Source: Arthrobacter sulfonylureivorans
GTDB taxonomy: Bacteria; Actinomycetota; Actinomycetes; Actinomycetales; Micrococcaceae
Assembly (NCBI GenBank): GCA_004000035.1
Contig: RJAE01000002.1
Coordinates: forward strand, 434,001 to 498,000
Direction: 5' to 3'
DNA length: 64,000 nt
The translations under genes were made by a program, and so were the position numbers. The notes beneath the pieces were generated by a model, which saw nothing but the letters and a program-made list of their open reading frames with translations, had not been told where the DNA came from and searched no databases. Below are positions 16,279-25,394 of this stretch, piece after piece (within the stretch, counting starts at the first letter, position 1; each line of letters starts with the position of its first letter).

Positions 16279-17562
16279 ATGAACGCGATGACTGATCCTG
16301 AAAATGTGGTTGTTGTTGGCAACGGCCAGGCCGGCATCCAGCTGGTGGATTCGCTGCGCAAGGAAGGCTACACCGGCGCGATCACGCTGCTCGGCGAAGA
16401 GCCGCACCACCCGTACCAGCGCCCGCCGCTGTCCAAGGACTACCTCGCAGCCGGCAAGGACCCGGTCCCGCTGCCGCTGCGCCCGGAAAAGTTCTTCACC
16501 ACCAACGACGTCGATGCCCGCCTCGGCGCGCGCGCCACCTCCATCGACCGGACGGCCAGGACCGTCGCCCTCGACGACGGCACCACCCTGGCCTACTCGA
16601 AGCTGGTGCTGGCCACCGGCGCCGCCAACCGCGAACTCACCGTGCCCGGCACCGCACTGTCCGGCATCCACGGCCTGCGCACCCTCACCGACGCCCAAAC
16701 CCTGCACGCCCGCCTCGATGCGGTGCGCTCCGTCGTCGTCATCGGCGCCGGCTTCATCGGCCTGGAGTTCGCCGCCGCCGCCCGCGCCCGCGGCCTCGAC
16801 GTCACCGTGCTCGAATACGCCGACCGGCCGATGGGACGCGCCCTGACCCCGGTGACGAGCGGCTTCTTCGCCGACGCCCACCAACGCCTCGGCGTCACGC
16901 TGCGCCTGGGTGAAGGCATCGCCTCCTTCGACGGCAACGACGCCGGGCACGTCACCGCCGCGGTCAGCACCACCGGGGAACGCTACCCGGCGGACCTGGT
17001 GCTCGTCGGGGTCGGCGTCACCCCGCGCACCGAGCTCGCGGCAGCCGCGGGGCTGGAGGTGGAGAACGGCATCGTGGTGGACGGCAGCCTGCGCACGTCT
17101 GACCCGGATATTTACGCCCTGGGCGACTGCGCGTCCTTCCCCAACGTCCACGCCGGTGCCCGCACCCGGCTCGAATCAGTGCAGAACGCCACCGACCAGG
17201 CCCGCCACGCCGCCCGCGCCATCCTCGGCGCCGGCCCCGGCTCCGGCCCCGGCGGCGAGCCCGGCGGCTACGCCGACCTGCCCTGGTTCTGGTCCAACCA
17301 AGGCCACCTGCGCCTGCAGATCGCCGGCCTGTCAGCCCCCGGCGACCAGACCGTGCTCCGCGGGAACCCGGCGGAGGAGAAGTTCTCCGTATTCTGCTTC
17401 CGCAACGGCACCCTCACCGCCGTCGAATCAGTCAACCAGCCCGCCGACCACATGGCCGCCCGCCGCCTGCTCTCCGCCGGCCGCACCCTCACCCCGGAAC
17501 AGGCCGCCGACCCCGACTTCGACCTCAAGACCTACTCCAAACAACAACCCGCCACGGTCTAG
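16279..17562 (+). CDS. FAD-dependent NAD(P)H-ferredoxin reductase
   Basis: A 427-residue putidaredoxin/rhodocoxin reductase-like flavoprotein. The FAD Rossmann motif VVGNGQAG is near residues 12-19, the NAD(P)H motif VIGAGFIGLEFA near 155-166, and the second FAD contact is DIYALGDCASF. It transfers electrons from NAD(P)H to the adjacent ferredoxins and so to the P450. It starts 48 bp after the second ferredoxin, in the same direction, and completes the three-component chain. Confidence 0.94.
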   Translation: MNAMTDPENVVVVGNGQAGIQLVDSLRKEGYTGAITLLGEEPHHPYQRPPLSKDYLAAGKDPVPLPLRPEKFFTTNDVDARLGARATSIDRTARTVALDDGTTLAYSKLVLATGAANRELTVPGTALSGIHGLRTLTDAQTLHARLDAVRSVVVIGAGFIGLEFAAAARARGLDVTVLEYADRPMGRALTPVTSGFFADAHQRLGVTLRLGEGIASFDGNDAGHVTAAVSTTGERYPADLVLVGVGVTPRTELAAAAGLEVENGIVVDGSLRTSDPDIYALGDCASFPNVHAGARTRLESVQNATDQARHAARAILGAGPGSGPGGEPGGYADLPWFWSNQGHLRLQIAGLSAPGDQTVLRGNPAEEKFSVFCFRNGTLTAVESVNQPADHMAARRLLSAGRTLTPEQAADPDFDLKTYSKQQPATV

Positions 17563-17593
17563 CGCGGCCGTGGGAGCGTAACGCGGGAGTGCT

Positions 17594-18508
17594 CTAACCG
17601 GCGGCACTTCCACTGAGCGCCCTCACCGTATGGCCCAGCACCGCCTCCGCCCGCGGACTGAGGACCATGGTGTCTGGCCAAATGGCGCACATCGTGGTTC
17701 GGGATACCGGAGGCGACAGCGGGCGGACCGCCACGCTCCTGCCTTCGACGGTCACGGCCGGAGCTTCCGGCCGTGACATCAGCAGCGCATAGCCCAGCCC
17801 CCGGCCGACCAGCGCCTGTACCAGCACCACTTGCGGCATCGACGACGCGATGCGCGGGCGAAGCCCTCGATCGGCGAAGACCCGGTAGGTGTTGGCCGTG
17901 CTCGGACTCGATTCGTACATGATCAGTGGTTCGTCGGCCAGATCCGCCAGATCCACGGTGGGCTGGGCGGCCAGCGGGTGCTCCGGCGGCAGCACCGCCT
18001 GCAGCTCGGTCTGATAAATCGTGCGCTGGTGGTAACCGGCCGGAAGCTCCATGTCGTAGACCATGGCCAAATCCAACTGGCCGGCGTCCAGCGCCGGGAG
18101 CAGCTCGTCATGGGAACCGACAGTGACGTCCACGCTGATCCCCGGATATTTCTCGGGCAGATGGTCGAGCACCGAGGGCAGGACCGTGCTGGCAAAGCTC
18201 GCGAAGCAGCCCAGCCGTACGGGCCCCTTGAGCTCGCCGGCGGCACCGCTCAGGTCGTTGATGAGCGCGTCAGCATCGCGCAGCAGCTGGCGGGCACGCT
18301 GGGCAAAGAACTGCCCCGAGGGGGTCAGCTGCAGGCCACGCGCTTTCCGCCGCACACATAGCTGTTCGCCGGCAGCCCGCTCCAGCGCCGTGATGGCCTG
18401 GGACAGTGCGGATTCGGAGATGTGCAAGCTCGCTGCCGCGGAGCTCAACGTCGAATGATCGGGCAGGGCCGCAAAGAGCTCCAGTTGGCGCAGCGTGAAG
18501 TCCACCAC
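17594..18508 (-). CDS. LysR-family regulator, divergent from MHS transporter
   Basis: A 304-residue LysR-type protein with N-terminal helix-turn-helix (FTLRQLELFAALPDHSTLSS) and ligand-binding domain. It starts at GTG 18508; the next codon is also GTG. It is convergent with the ferredoxin reductase gene (31-bp gap) and divergent from the transporter gene at 18774. Its likeness to the LysR at 13058-13978 and the motif shared by the two control regions suggest that the regulators are duplicates governing one catabolic locus. Confidence 0.9.
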   Translation of the reverse strand: MVDFTLRQLELFAALPDHSTLSSAAASLHISESALSQAITALERAAGEQLCVRRKARGLQLTPSGQFFAQRARQLLRDADALINDLSGAAGELKGPVRLGCFASFASTVLPSVLDHLPEKYPGISVDVTVGSHDELLPALDAGQLDLAMVYDMELPAGYHQRTIYQTELQAVLPPEHPLAAQPTVDLADLADEPLIMYESSPSTANTYRVFADRGLRPRIASSMPQVVLVQALVGRGLGYALLMSRPEAPAVTVEGRSVAVRPLSPPVSRTTMCAIWPDTMVLSPRAEAVLGHTVRALSGSAAG

Positions 18509-18773
18509 TGTTCTTCAGTCCAATCAAAGATGTTTACCTGTTCTCTGAAGTTTACCGATAGAAGTAAGGCGTGTCACAATAAGTGATAAGTTCAATAGTT
18601 GCGCTCGTCACAGATGGAGGATCCCGTCTACGCCGGCGCAACCCAAACCGTTCACGATCGGTTCCGGGCACGGAAACGATCGGCGGCGAGCCACCGGCGT
18701 CGTCGTTCCTGTCCGCCTTCGCACCATCATCACCATGCCGAACTCCTCGGCGTGACCGTTCCTGAAGGAAACC
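18509..18773. promoter_or_regulatory. Divergent control region of lysR and MHS transporter
   Basis: A 265-bp gap without a gene. GAAGTTTACCG (18547-18557), 14 bases, TGTCACA (18572-18578) repeats the composite at 14039-14070 with identical spacing. A further GTTTACC lies upstream near 18530. Read toward the LysR gene, TGTGAC and TAAACT 18 bases apart could be its -35 and -10. GAAGGAAA precedes the transporter start. Confidence 0.5.
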
Positions 18774-20168
18774 ATGAGCACTGCAGTATCAGGGCACTCG
18801 ACTGCCGCGAATCAGCGTCGCGTCGCGTTTGCCACGATCATCGGCACCACCATCGAGTGGTACGACTTCTTCATCTACGCCACCGCCGCCGGACTGGTCT
18901 TCGCGCACCTGTTCTTCGAGCCGGCCGGTGAATCCATCGGCCTTCTGCTCGCGTTCGCGTCCGTCGGCATCAGCTTCCTGTTCCGGCCGCTCGGCGCCTT
19001 CCTGGCCGGCCACTACGGCGACAAGCTCGGCCGCCGCGCCATGCTGGTGATCACCCTGATCCTGATGGGCATTTCCACGACCTTGATCGGCGTGCTGCCC
19101 ACCTATGAGACCGTTGGCGTCCTCGCACCGGTCTTGCTGCTGTCGCTGCGTATCCTGCAGGGCATCTCCGCCGGCGGTGAATGGGGCGGCGCCGTCCTGA
19201 TGGCCGTGGAGCACTCCCCCCGCGACCGCCGCGGCCGCGCCGGTTCCTTCCCGCAGCTGGGTGTCCCGCTGGGCATGCTGCTGGCCTCCGGCGTCACCAC
19301 TCTGATGACCGGTGTCATCGCTCCCGGCGATGCCTTCCTCGAATGGGGCTGGCGCATTCCGTTCCTGCTGAGCGTCGTGCTGATCCTGGTCGGCTACCTG
19401 GTCCGCCGCTCTGTGGACGAGTCCCCGGTGTTCAAGGAGATCGCCGAGAAGAAGCAGCAGACCAAGGTTCCCGTCGTCGAACTGTTCCGCAAGCACTGGC
19501 TGCTGGTCATTCTGGCTGCCCTCGTTTTCGCTGGCAACAACGCCGCTGGCTACATGGCCACCGGCGGGTTCATCCCCAGCTACGCCACCAGCGACGCCGT
19601 GGGCATGGAGCGCACCGACGTGCTGCTGGCCATCACGTTCGCCTCGGCCATGTGGTTCATCTTCACCGCCATCGCCGGAATCCTGTCGGACAAAATCGGC
19701 CGCAAACGCACCTACCTCATCGGATTCAGTGCGCAGTTGCTAACCGTCTTCCCGCTGTTCATGCTGATCGACACCGGCTCGCTCGGCATGCTCTACCTGG
19801 CGCTGGGCATGTTCAGCGTTGGCCTCGGCCTGGGCTACGGCCCGCAGGCTGCCTGGTACAGCGAGATCTTCCCGGCCTCGGTACGCTACTCCGGCGTCTC
19901 GATCGCCTACGCCCTGGGTGCGATTCTCGGCGGCGCGTTCGCTCCGACCATCGCGCAGGCACTGATCAATTCCACCGGCGCCAGCAGTTCGGTCTCGATG
20001 TACCTGTTCGGCATGACCATCGTCTCCATCATTGCCGTACTGATCCTGCGCGACCGCCCGGGGATCGATCTGTCGATCAACAACCAGGCGGAGCAGGAAG
20101 TCGGCGCCACCGTCTTCGACAAGCGCCGCGGCATCTCCACCGACGACGCCGTCAAGGTGGGCGTCTGA
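18774..20168 (+). CDS. MHS-family (major facilitator) metabolite:proton symporter
   Basis: A 464-residue 12-helix major facilitator of the metabolite:H+ symporter group (ShiA/ProP-like). It has the opening pattern ATIIGTTIEWYDFFIYATAA, the loop 2-3 motif GHYGDKLGRRAM and RILQGISAGGEWGGA. MHS proteins import organic acids such as shikimate, alpha-ketoglutarate or aromatic acids. It sits at the edge of the P450 locus behind a LysR regulator and probably takes up the compound the P450 attacks, or a related one. A strong terminator follows. Confidence 0.93.
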   Translation: MSTAVSGHSTAANQRRVAFATIIGTTIEWYDFFIYATAAGLVFAHLFFEPAGESIGLLLAFASVGISFLFRPLGAFLAGHYGDKLGRRAMLVITLILMGISTTLIGVLPTYETVGVLAPVLLLSLRILQGISAGGEWGGAVLMAVEHSPRDRRGRAGSFPQLGVPLGMLLASGVTTLMTGVIAPGDAFLEWGWRIPFLLSVVLILVGYLVRRSVDESPVFKEIAEKKQQTKVPVVELFRKHWLLVILAALVFAGNNAAGYMATGGFIPSYATSDAVGMERTDVLLAITFASAMWFIFTAIAGILSDKIGRKRTYLIGFSAQLLTVFPLFMLIDTGSLGMLYLALGMFSVGLGLGYGPQAAWYSEIFPASVRYSGVSIAYALGAILGGAFAPTIAQALINSTGASSSVSMYLFGMTIVSIIAVLILRDRPGIDLSINNQAEQEVGATVFDKRRGISTDDAVKVGV

Positions 20169-20214
20169 GCAGACGAGCTGCGCTGACCCAGCGCTGCTAG
20201 TCAACGAATGAGGC

Positions 20215-20256
20215 GGGTGCCCTGCCGGAAGCAATTCCGGCAGGGCACCCGATTTT
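20215..20256 (+). terminator. Rho-independent terminator after MHS transporter
   Basis: A perfect 16-bp stem (20215-20230 with 20235-20250) closed by a GCAA tetraloop and followed by GATTTTCTGT. This is among the clearest terminators in the window and closes the transporter gene. Confidence 0.9.
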
Positions 20257-20342
20257 CTGTCCGTCCTGTTGTCCGCGTCTGCATTTGTCTGTGCGCTGCC
20301 CTCAGCGCGCCCGTTATCAGCGCCCCGTTATCTGGTGCGAGG

Positions 20343-21323
20343 TCAGGCGGCGTCCTCCTGGCGCCATCCGCGTGCACGAAGCGCCACCGCGAATTTCTCG
20401 ACCGCCCGTCTGGCGCCGTTGGCCATATGCCGCTTGGAGATCCGCACTTCATCCCAGTCAGCTGCCCGAGCACGTTCTTCCCGCTCAATGTCACGGACGA
20501 TTTGGTCGGCGTTGCCGTGGCTTTCGCCCTCGTACTCAATTGCGATGCGGTATTCAGGCAGCGACAGGTCCGGGGCGTGCAGGGTATCGCCGTCGTCGTT
20601 CCTGATGGGCTTGTTCACCTCAGGTTCGGGCAACCCCGCGCTGAGCATGGCCAGCCGAAGTCTGGTCTCCGGCGGGGAGTCGGCTCCGAGGCGGGCCAAG
20701 GCTAAGGCTTCTCTGGCCTTCAGAAGCCCCCGCTTACCGGGGTGGCGTCGCAGCATTGCCAGAAGCTCTTCCCGGGTGGCGTACGGCTCCGCCCGCCCTT
20801 CGAACTCCGGCCGTGGAATTCGGAGGAGATAGTCCGCTATTACCACCAGATCATCTATCTCCAGCGCCTCCGCCAAGTCCAACCATGTCCGCGTGCGGGT
20901 GGTGACGCACAGCCCATCCACATAAGCGACTTCATCTGGCAAGAGCCGGGATCGGTGACCCACCACGCCGGGGCGCTGCATCCGCGCGCCGCCGCTTGGA
21001 CGCGAAATGTGGATGCGCCGATCGAAACTGGTTCTTGCGGGTTCGGGAAAGCCCCACAGGCGTGCAGCAGTGTCATGCGAAGCCGCGCTGGAATCGGTGA
21101 CGCGAGTGAAGGGCCGGACGCGGGCTGCGAGATCGAGTCCGGCTGGCTGGATGGCGCAGATGCCCCGGCTTATTCGGATAAGGCGTGGGTGGCGTAACTG
21201 GCCCTTGCTAAGTCCCGAGGTCAGGCCGTCCTGAACCGTGAAGGCGGCGTCCTGCAGGTGTGGCGGCAGCGGCCTCACCCGTGGAAGGCGTGCTTCGGCT
21301 CCTGATCGTCGCCCTGGGCTCAT
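20343..21323 (-). CDS. AbiEi-like N-terminus with DUF559/PD-(D/E)XK-type C-terminal domain
   Basis: A 326-residue protein of a type common in Actinobacteria. The N-terminus (SKGQLRHPRLIRISRGICAI) resembles the winged-helix start of AbiEi-type antitoxins. The C-terminal part contains PDLSLPEYRIAIEYEGESH followed by R-D-I-E-R-E, a D...ExE arrangement like DUF559/Vsr nucleases. No toxin partner gene is adjacent. It stands alone between two terminators, so it is probably monocistronic. Function unknown; nuclease activity is inferred only from the motif. Confidence 0.75.
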   Translation of the reverse strand: MSPGRRSGAEARLPRVRPLPPHLQDAAFTVQDGLTSGLSKGQLRHPRLIRISRGICAIQPAGLDLAARVRPFTRVTDSSAASHDTAARLWGFPEPARTSFDRRIHISRPSGGARMQRPGVVGHRSRLLPDEVAYVDGLCVTTRTRTWLDLAEALEIDDLVVIADYLLRIPRPEFEGRAEPYATREELLAMLRRHPGKRGLLKAREALALARLGADSPPETRLRLAMLSAGLPEPEVNKPIRNDDGDTLHAPDLSLPEYRIAIEYEGESHGNADQIVRDIEREERARAADWDEVRISKRHMANGARRAVEKFAVALRARGWRQEDAA

Positions 21324-21626
21324 GCGGACATTATGTGCAGGAGGAGCGATGCTCCGCGGAAGTTATTCACAGGGCCCATCGAGTGGATAATAGTTGCAGC
21401 GAGCGCCGGCGTGTCGCTGCCACTTTCCGCCAGTCGATTGTCATCAAAACGGCACATGAACTGTCCGGGCTGTGGGGGATGCAGTGGGCTGGCTGTGGCC
21501 GCGGACGGGCTGTGGTGGCGGCCGGGCTGCGGCGCGGCCCGCGATTGCCAGGCATGGCGCCCGGAATCGACAAAGAGGGCGGCGTCCCGGACGGGGACGC
21601 CGCCTTCCTGTAGTTTTGCGCGCTGT
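21324..21626. other. Intergenic region, 303 bp
   Basis: No gene was recognised between the DUF559-like protein and folD. It holds the folD terminator at its left-most end relative to folD (21578-21604). It also has TTATTCACA (21362-21370) and an inverted AGTGGATAA (21380-21388), each one mismatch from a DnaA box. No other origin-like signal is present. Confidence 0.5.
21576..21606 (-). terminator. Terminator of glyA-folD
   Basis: An 11-bp perfect stem (21578-21588 with 21594-21604) and a 5-base loop lie 21 bases past the folD stop. Read on the minus strand it is followed by CTCTTTG. Position and orientation fit the end of the glyA-folD transcript. Confidence 0.75.
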
Positions 21627-22526
21627 TTAGCCCGCCTGGCGCTCGGCGGCTTCCACCACGTTGGCCAGCAGCATGGCGCGGGTCATCGGGCCGACGCCGC
21701 CGGGGTTGGGCGAGAGCCAGCTGGCCACGTTGCGGGCCTCGGGCTCCACATCGCCGGTCACCCTGGCCTTGCCGTCTTCGTCCTCGACCCGGCTCACTCC
21801 CACGTCCAGCACCACGGCGCCGGGCTTGAGGTCGGCTGCCTTGATCATGTGCGGCATTCCTGCGGCGGCAATGACGACATCGGCCTCCCGCAGCTCCGCG
21901 GCCAGATCCAGCGTTCCCGTATGGGCCAGGACCACCGTGGCGTTGATCGTCTTGCGGGTCAGCAGCAGCCCCAGCGGACGGCCCACGGTGACGCCGCGGC
22001 CCACCACCAGCACACGCTTGCCGGCCAGTTCGATGTCGTGGCGGAGCAGCAACTCCACGCAGCCGTGCGGGGTGCACGGCAGCGGCGAGTCCAGCGGCCC
22101 GCCCACGTTGAGCACCAACCGGCCCAGGTTCATCGGGTGCAGGCCGTCGGCGTCCTTGGCCGGGTCGATCTTCTCCAGGATGCGGTTGGTGTCGATGTGC
22201 TTGGGCAGCGGCAGCTGCACGATGTAGCCGGTGCAGGCCGGATCCGCGTTCAGCTCGTCGAGGACCGCCTCCAGTTCCTCCTGCGAGATGGTGTCCGGCA
22301 GGTCGCGGCGGATGGACTCGATGCCCACCTCGGCGCAGTCCTTGTGCTTGCCGCCCACATACCACTTGCTGCCCGGGTCGTCACCGACCAGCACGGTGCC
22401 CAGGCCGGGCACGATGCCCTTGGTCTTGAGGACCGAGACGCGCTCGGTGAGTTCGCTCTTGATCTGCGCAGCGGTGGCCTTGCCGTCCAGCACGCGCGAC
22501 GTCGGCGGGGTTGAGTACAGGTTCAT
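21627..22526 (-). CDS. folD: Methylenetetrahydrofolate dehydrogenase/cyclohydrolase
   Basis: A 299-residue bifunctional FolD. It interconverts 5,10-methylene-, methenyl- and 10-formyl-tetrahydrofolate. Family motifs include [21 protein letters not shown] (with the substrate-site Lys), the QLPLPKHID loop, DADGLHP and [16 protein letters not shown] for NADP. It begins one base after the glyA stop with GGAGTGG upstream, so the two form an operon under the ZTP riboswitch. This supplies formyl groups for the purine enzymes PurH and PurN encoded elsewhere in the window. Confidence 0.97.
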   Translation of the reverse strand: MNLYSTPPTSRVLDGKATAAQIKSELTERVSVLKTKGIVPGLGTVLVGDDPGSKWYVGGKHKDCAEVGIESIRRDLPDTISQEELEAVLDELNADPACTGYIVQLPLPKHIDTNRILEKIDPAKDADGLHPMNLGRLVLNVGGPLDSPLPCTPHGCVELLLRHDIELAGKRVLVVGRGVTVGRPLGLLLTRKTINATVVLAHTGTLDLAAELREADVVIAAAGMPHMIKAADLKPGAVVLDVGVSRVEDEDGKARVTGDVEPEARNVASWLSPNPGGVGPMTRAMLLANVVEAAERQAG

Positions 22527-22527
22527 A

Positions 22528-23808
22528 TCACCACTCCTCGTGGCCCGGGTAGAGCGGGAAGTCGTCGGCCAGTTTCTTCACCCGGGCGCGCAGCGCGGCA
22601 ACGTCTGCCCCGCCCTTGAGTGCGGTGGCGATGATGTCGGCGACCTCGGTGAATTCGGTAGAGCCGAAGCCGCGGGTGGCCAGCGCCGGGGTACCGATCC
22701 GCAGGCCGGAGGTGACCATCGGCGGGCGCGGATCGAACGGCACGGCGTTGCGGTTGACCGTGATGCCGGCCTCGTGCAGCAGGTCTTCGGCCTGCTTGCC
22801 GTCCAAGTCGGAGTTGCGCAGGTCCACCAGGACCAGGTGCACGTCGGTGCCGCCGGTCAGCACCGAGACGCCGGCCTCGGCCACATCGGCGGCGGTCAGG
22901 CGTTCGGCCAGGATCCGGGCGCCTTCCAGCACGCGTTCCTGGCGCACCTTGAATTCCTCGCCGGCGGCAATCTTGAAAGCCACGGCCTTGGCCGCTACCA
23001 CATGCATCAGCGGTCCGCCCTGCTGGCCCGGGAACACCGCGGAGTTGACCTTCTTGGCGAAGGCTTCCTTGCCCAGGATCACGCCGGAGCGCGGACCGGC
23101 CAAAGTCTTGTGGACGGTGGAGGTGACGAGGTCCGAGTGCGGCACCGGGTTCGGATGCAGCCCGGCCGCGACCAGCCCGGCGAAGTGCGCCATGTCGGTC
23201 CAGAAGTAGGCTCCGACCTCATCGGCGATGGACCGGAAGGCTTCGAAGTCCAGCTGCCGCGGGTAGGCGGACCAGCCGGCCACGATCACGTTCGGGCGCT
23301 CGGCCAATGCCTGCTCGCGGACCTTGTCCATGTCCACCCGGAACGTCTGCGGGTCCACTTCGTAGGCGGCCACCTGGTAGAGCTTGCCGGAGAAGTTCAG
23401 CTTCATGCCGTGCGTCAGGTGTCCGCCGTGCGCCAGCGACAACCCCATCATCTTGTCGCCCGGCTGGATGAGGGCGGAGAGGGCGGCAGCGTTGGCCTGG
23501 GCGCCGGCGTGCGGCTGGACGTTGGCGAATTCCGCGCCGAAGAGCGATTTGGCCCGCTCGATCGCCAGGTTTTCCGCGACGTCTACGTGCTCGCAGCCTC
23601 CGTAATAGCGGCGTCCCGGGTAACCCTCGGCGTACTTGTTGGTCAGGACCGAGCCCTGGACTTCGAGCACCGAACGCGGCGCGAAGTTCTCAGAGGCGAT
23701 CATTTCAAGGGTGTCGCGCTGGCGGCTGAGTTCGGCGTCGATCACAGCGGCGATTTCGGGATCAACCTGGGACAACGGCAGATCGGTCACAGAGGGCGTG
23801 GAAGTCAC
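22528..23808 (-). CDS. glyA: Serine hydroxymethyltransferase
   Basis: A 426-residue PLP enzyme converting serine and tetrahydrofolate to glycine and methylene-tetrahydrofolate. The PLP-lysine motif is [15 protein letters not shown], with the [14 protein letters not shown] substrate loop and HAGAQANAA also present. The GTG start at 23808 has AGGAG nine bases upstream. A ZTP riboswitch lies in its 5' leader, tying expression to the folate-stress alarmone ZTP/ZMP. It is followed directly by folD. Confidence 0.97.
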   Translation of the reverse strand: MTSTPSVTDLPLSQVDPEIAAVIDAELSRQRDTLEMIASENFAPRSVLEVQGSVLTNKYAEGYPGRRYYGGCEHVDVAENLAIERAKSLFGAEFANVQPHAGAQANAAALSALIQPGDKMMGLSLAHGGHLTHGMKLNFSGKLYQVAAYEVDPQTFRVDMDKVREQALAERPNVIVAGWSAYPRQLDFEAFRSIADEVGAYFWTDMAHFAGLVAAGLHPNPVPHSDLVTSTVHKTLAGPRSGVILGKEAFAKKVNSAVFPGQQGGPLMHVVAAKAVAFKIAAGEEFKVRQERVLEGARILAERLTAADVAEAGVSVLTGGTDVHLVLVDLRNSDLDGKQAEDLLHEAGITVNRNAVPFDPRPPMVTSGLRIGTPALATRGFGSTEFTEVADIIATALKGGADVAALRARVKKLADDFPLYPGHEEW

Positions 23809-23924
23809 GGGGAGAATCTCCTGGGTGGTGGGCTTATCTCACTGCTATAGGCCAGATTACCGGGTGCAGGTACCGCACGCATGACGCATGACCAGCCCCG
23901 GACACACTCCGGCCCAAACGTGAC

Positions 23925-24036
23925 CTTACGTCCCAGGCGTGCGATCCGTGGTCTGCATCTATAGGAGCGGCAATCGAGGATCTCCGTCCCTGCTGCCGCT
24001 TCCTGGTGGTGTCCCACCTAACGCCAGTCGCGGCGA
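23925..24036 (-). ncRNA. ZTP riboswitch (pfl motif) upstream of glyA-folD
   Basis: Read on the minus strand, the leader has the two conserved halves of the ZTP/pfl aptamer. The 5' half is GCGACTGGCG (24031-24022), then AGGTGGGACACCACC (24019-24005) and GGAAGCG. After a variable linker the 3' half is CGCCTGGGA (23939-23931). These match the class consensus of C-G-A-C-U-G-G-C-G, the GUGGG...ACCAC hairpin and the CGCCUGGG pseudoknot strand. glyA and folD are known target genes. A hairpin at 23912-23898 may be part of the expression platform. A -10-like TAGGAT lies just upstream, near 24043. Confidence 0.88.
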
Positions 24037-24054
24037 GCCAATCCTAACAGCCAC

Positions 24055-25152
24055 TCACCCCGTCGGCCGGTCCGAAAGCGTGACCTTCACCTGGCTGGTG
24101 TCGCTGCCGCGGCGGATTTCCACGGTGACCACATCGCCCGGATCGTGTTTCCTCAGGACGGCCAGCAGGTCCTCGGCCGTTTCCAGGTCCTCTCCGTCCA
24201 CGCTCACCAGCACATCTCCGGGCTGGATCCCCGCCTTGTCGGCCGGGCCGCCGTTAGTCACATTGAGCGCCACGACGCCGCCGGCCTGCGGCATCCCCAA
24301 CTGCTGTGCGATCTCGGGGGTAATGGTGGCAGGTGCCAGCCCCATGAAAGCGTGCTTGGCGACGCCGTTTTTGAGCAGTTCACCGGCAACTTCCTTGGCG
24401 GTTGCGGAGGGAATGGCGAAGCCCAGCGACACAGCGCCTGCCTCCGGCGGAATATACGCCTCGCTGATGCCCACTAACTGGCCCCGCGCATTGACGACGG
24501 CGCCGCCCGAGTTGCCGGGGCTGATCGCGGCGTCGGTCTGGATCAAGTCCACCAGCGCCAGACTGGACGAGGACGAGCCGGGAATGGAACGGTGCAGTCC
24601 GGAGATGATCCCCGCCGTCGCCGTATTCTCGAAGCCCAGCGGCGAACCGATCACCACCGCCAGTTCGCCGATCCTGGGCAGTGCCGGAGCAAACGTGACG
24701 GCCGGGAGCCCGTCGCGCTCGGTCCGCACCAGCGCCAGATCCGACACCGCGTCCGTCGCCAGCACCTGCCCGGTGCTGCGCTGTCCATCCGCAAAGGCCA
24801 CTTCCACCGTGGTGCTGTCGCCGACCACGTGTTCGTTGGTCAGGATCAGCCCGTCTTTGGAATAGACCACGCCGCTGCCCAAGCCGCCCTTGGTGAAAAT
24901 TGTGACCACGGACGGCTGCACGCGCTCCACGATGTCCGGAATGCCCCCGGCAGGCTGCGCTCCCCCGGTTTGCCCGCCCGCGCCGCCCGGCGTTTGGGTG
25001 GTCCCGCCGCTTGTAGTCGGCTTCGGGCTGCCGCCGCCGGTGCAGCCAGCCAAGGCAATGACTACTGCGGCGGCTACGGCGGTTAGCAGGACCCGCATGG
25101 GGCTGCTGCGCAGCGGGTTTTGACGTTCCATTTGACGTTCCAGATGCGTCAT
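24055..25152 (-). CDS. HtrA/DegP-like serine protease lipoprotein with PDZ domain
   Basis: A 365-residue S1C protease. The N-terminus has a signal peptide with lipobox LAGC (Cys37), then a Gly/Thr/Pro-rich linker. The trypsin-like domain shows the triad in TNEHVVG (His), SDLALVRT (Asp) and GNSGGAVV (Ser), followed by a single PDZ domain (about 270-360; NGGPADKAGIQPGDVLVSV). It acts outside the membrane in protein quality control. Start 25152 is chosen for GGAAGG seven bases upstream; an in-frame ATG six codons earlier is possible. Confidence 0.92.
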   Translation of the reverse strand: MTHLERQMERQNPLRSSPMRVLLTAVAAAVVIALAGCTGGGSPKPTTSGGTTQTPGGAGGQTGGAQPAGGIPDIVERVQPSVVTIFTKGGLGSGVVYSKDGLILTNEHVVGDSTTVEVAFADGQRSTGQVLATDAVSDLALVRTERDGLPAVTFAPALPRIGELAVVIGSPLGFENTATAGIISGLHRSIPGSSSSSLALVDLIQTDAAISPGNSGGAVVNARGQLVGISEAYIPPEAGAVSLGFAIPSATAKEVAGELLKNGVAKHAFMGLAPATITPEIAQQLGMPQAGGVVALNVTNGGPADKAGIQPGDVLVSVDGEDLETAEDLLAVLRKHDPGDVVTVEIRRGSDTSQVKVTLSDRPTG

Positions 25153-25394
25153 GGCACGGCCTTCCGTCATTGCTGCTGCCACCCTAGCGCCATCGGGGCC
25201 GGGAGAAAACGGTTCCTCGATATGAGGGCGGCGCCGGAGACAGCCCGACTCCCGCCCCGCTCTGCCACGGCACGCTAAGCCGCCTCGGTCCGCTCGCACG
25301 GCGGCACGGCCCGGGACCCGCCCCGGAATACCCCGACGCCCGGCGCCGTTACAGCCCATAGAAGTTGAAGTGTCAACAAATCGAACGGAGCATC

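Noticed and set aside
21362-21388. Two near-consensus DnaA boxes (TTATTCACA and inverted AGTGGATAA)
   Set aside because: Each has a mismatch; there is no AT-rich unwinding region and no dnaA or dnaN gene nearby. Not enough for an origin.
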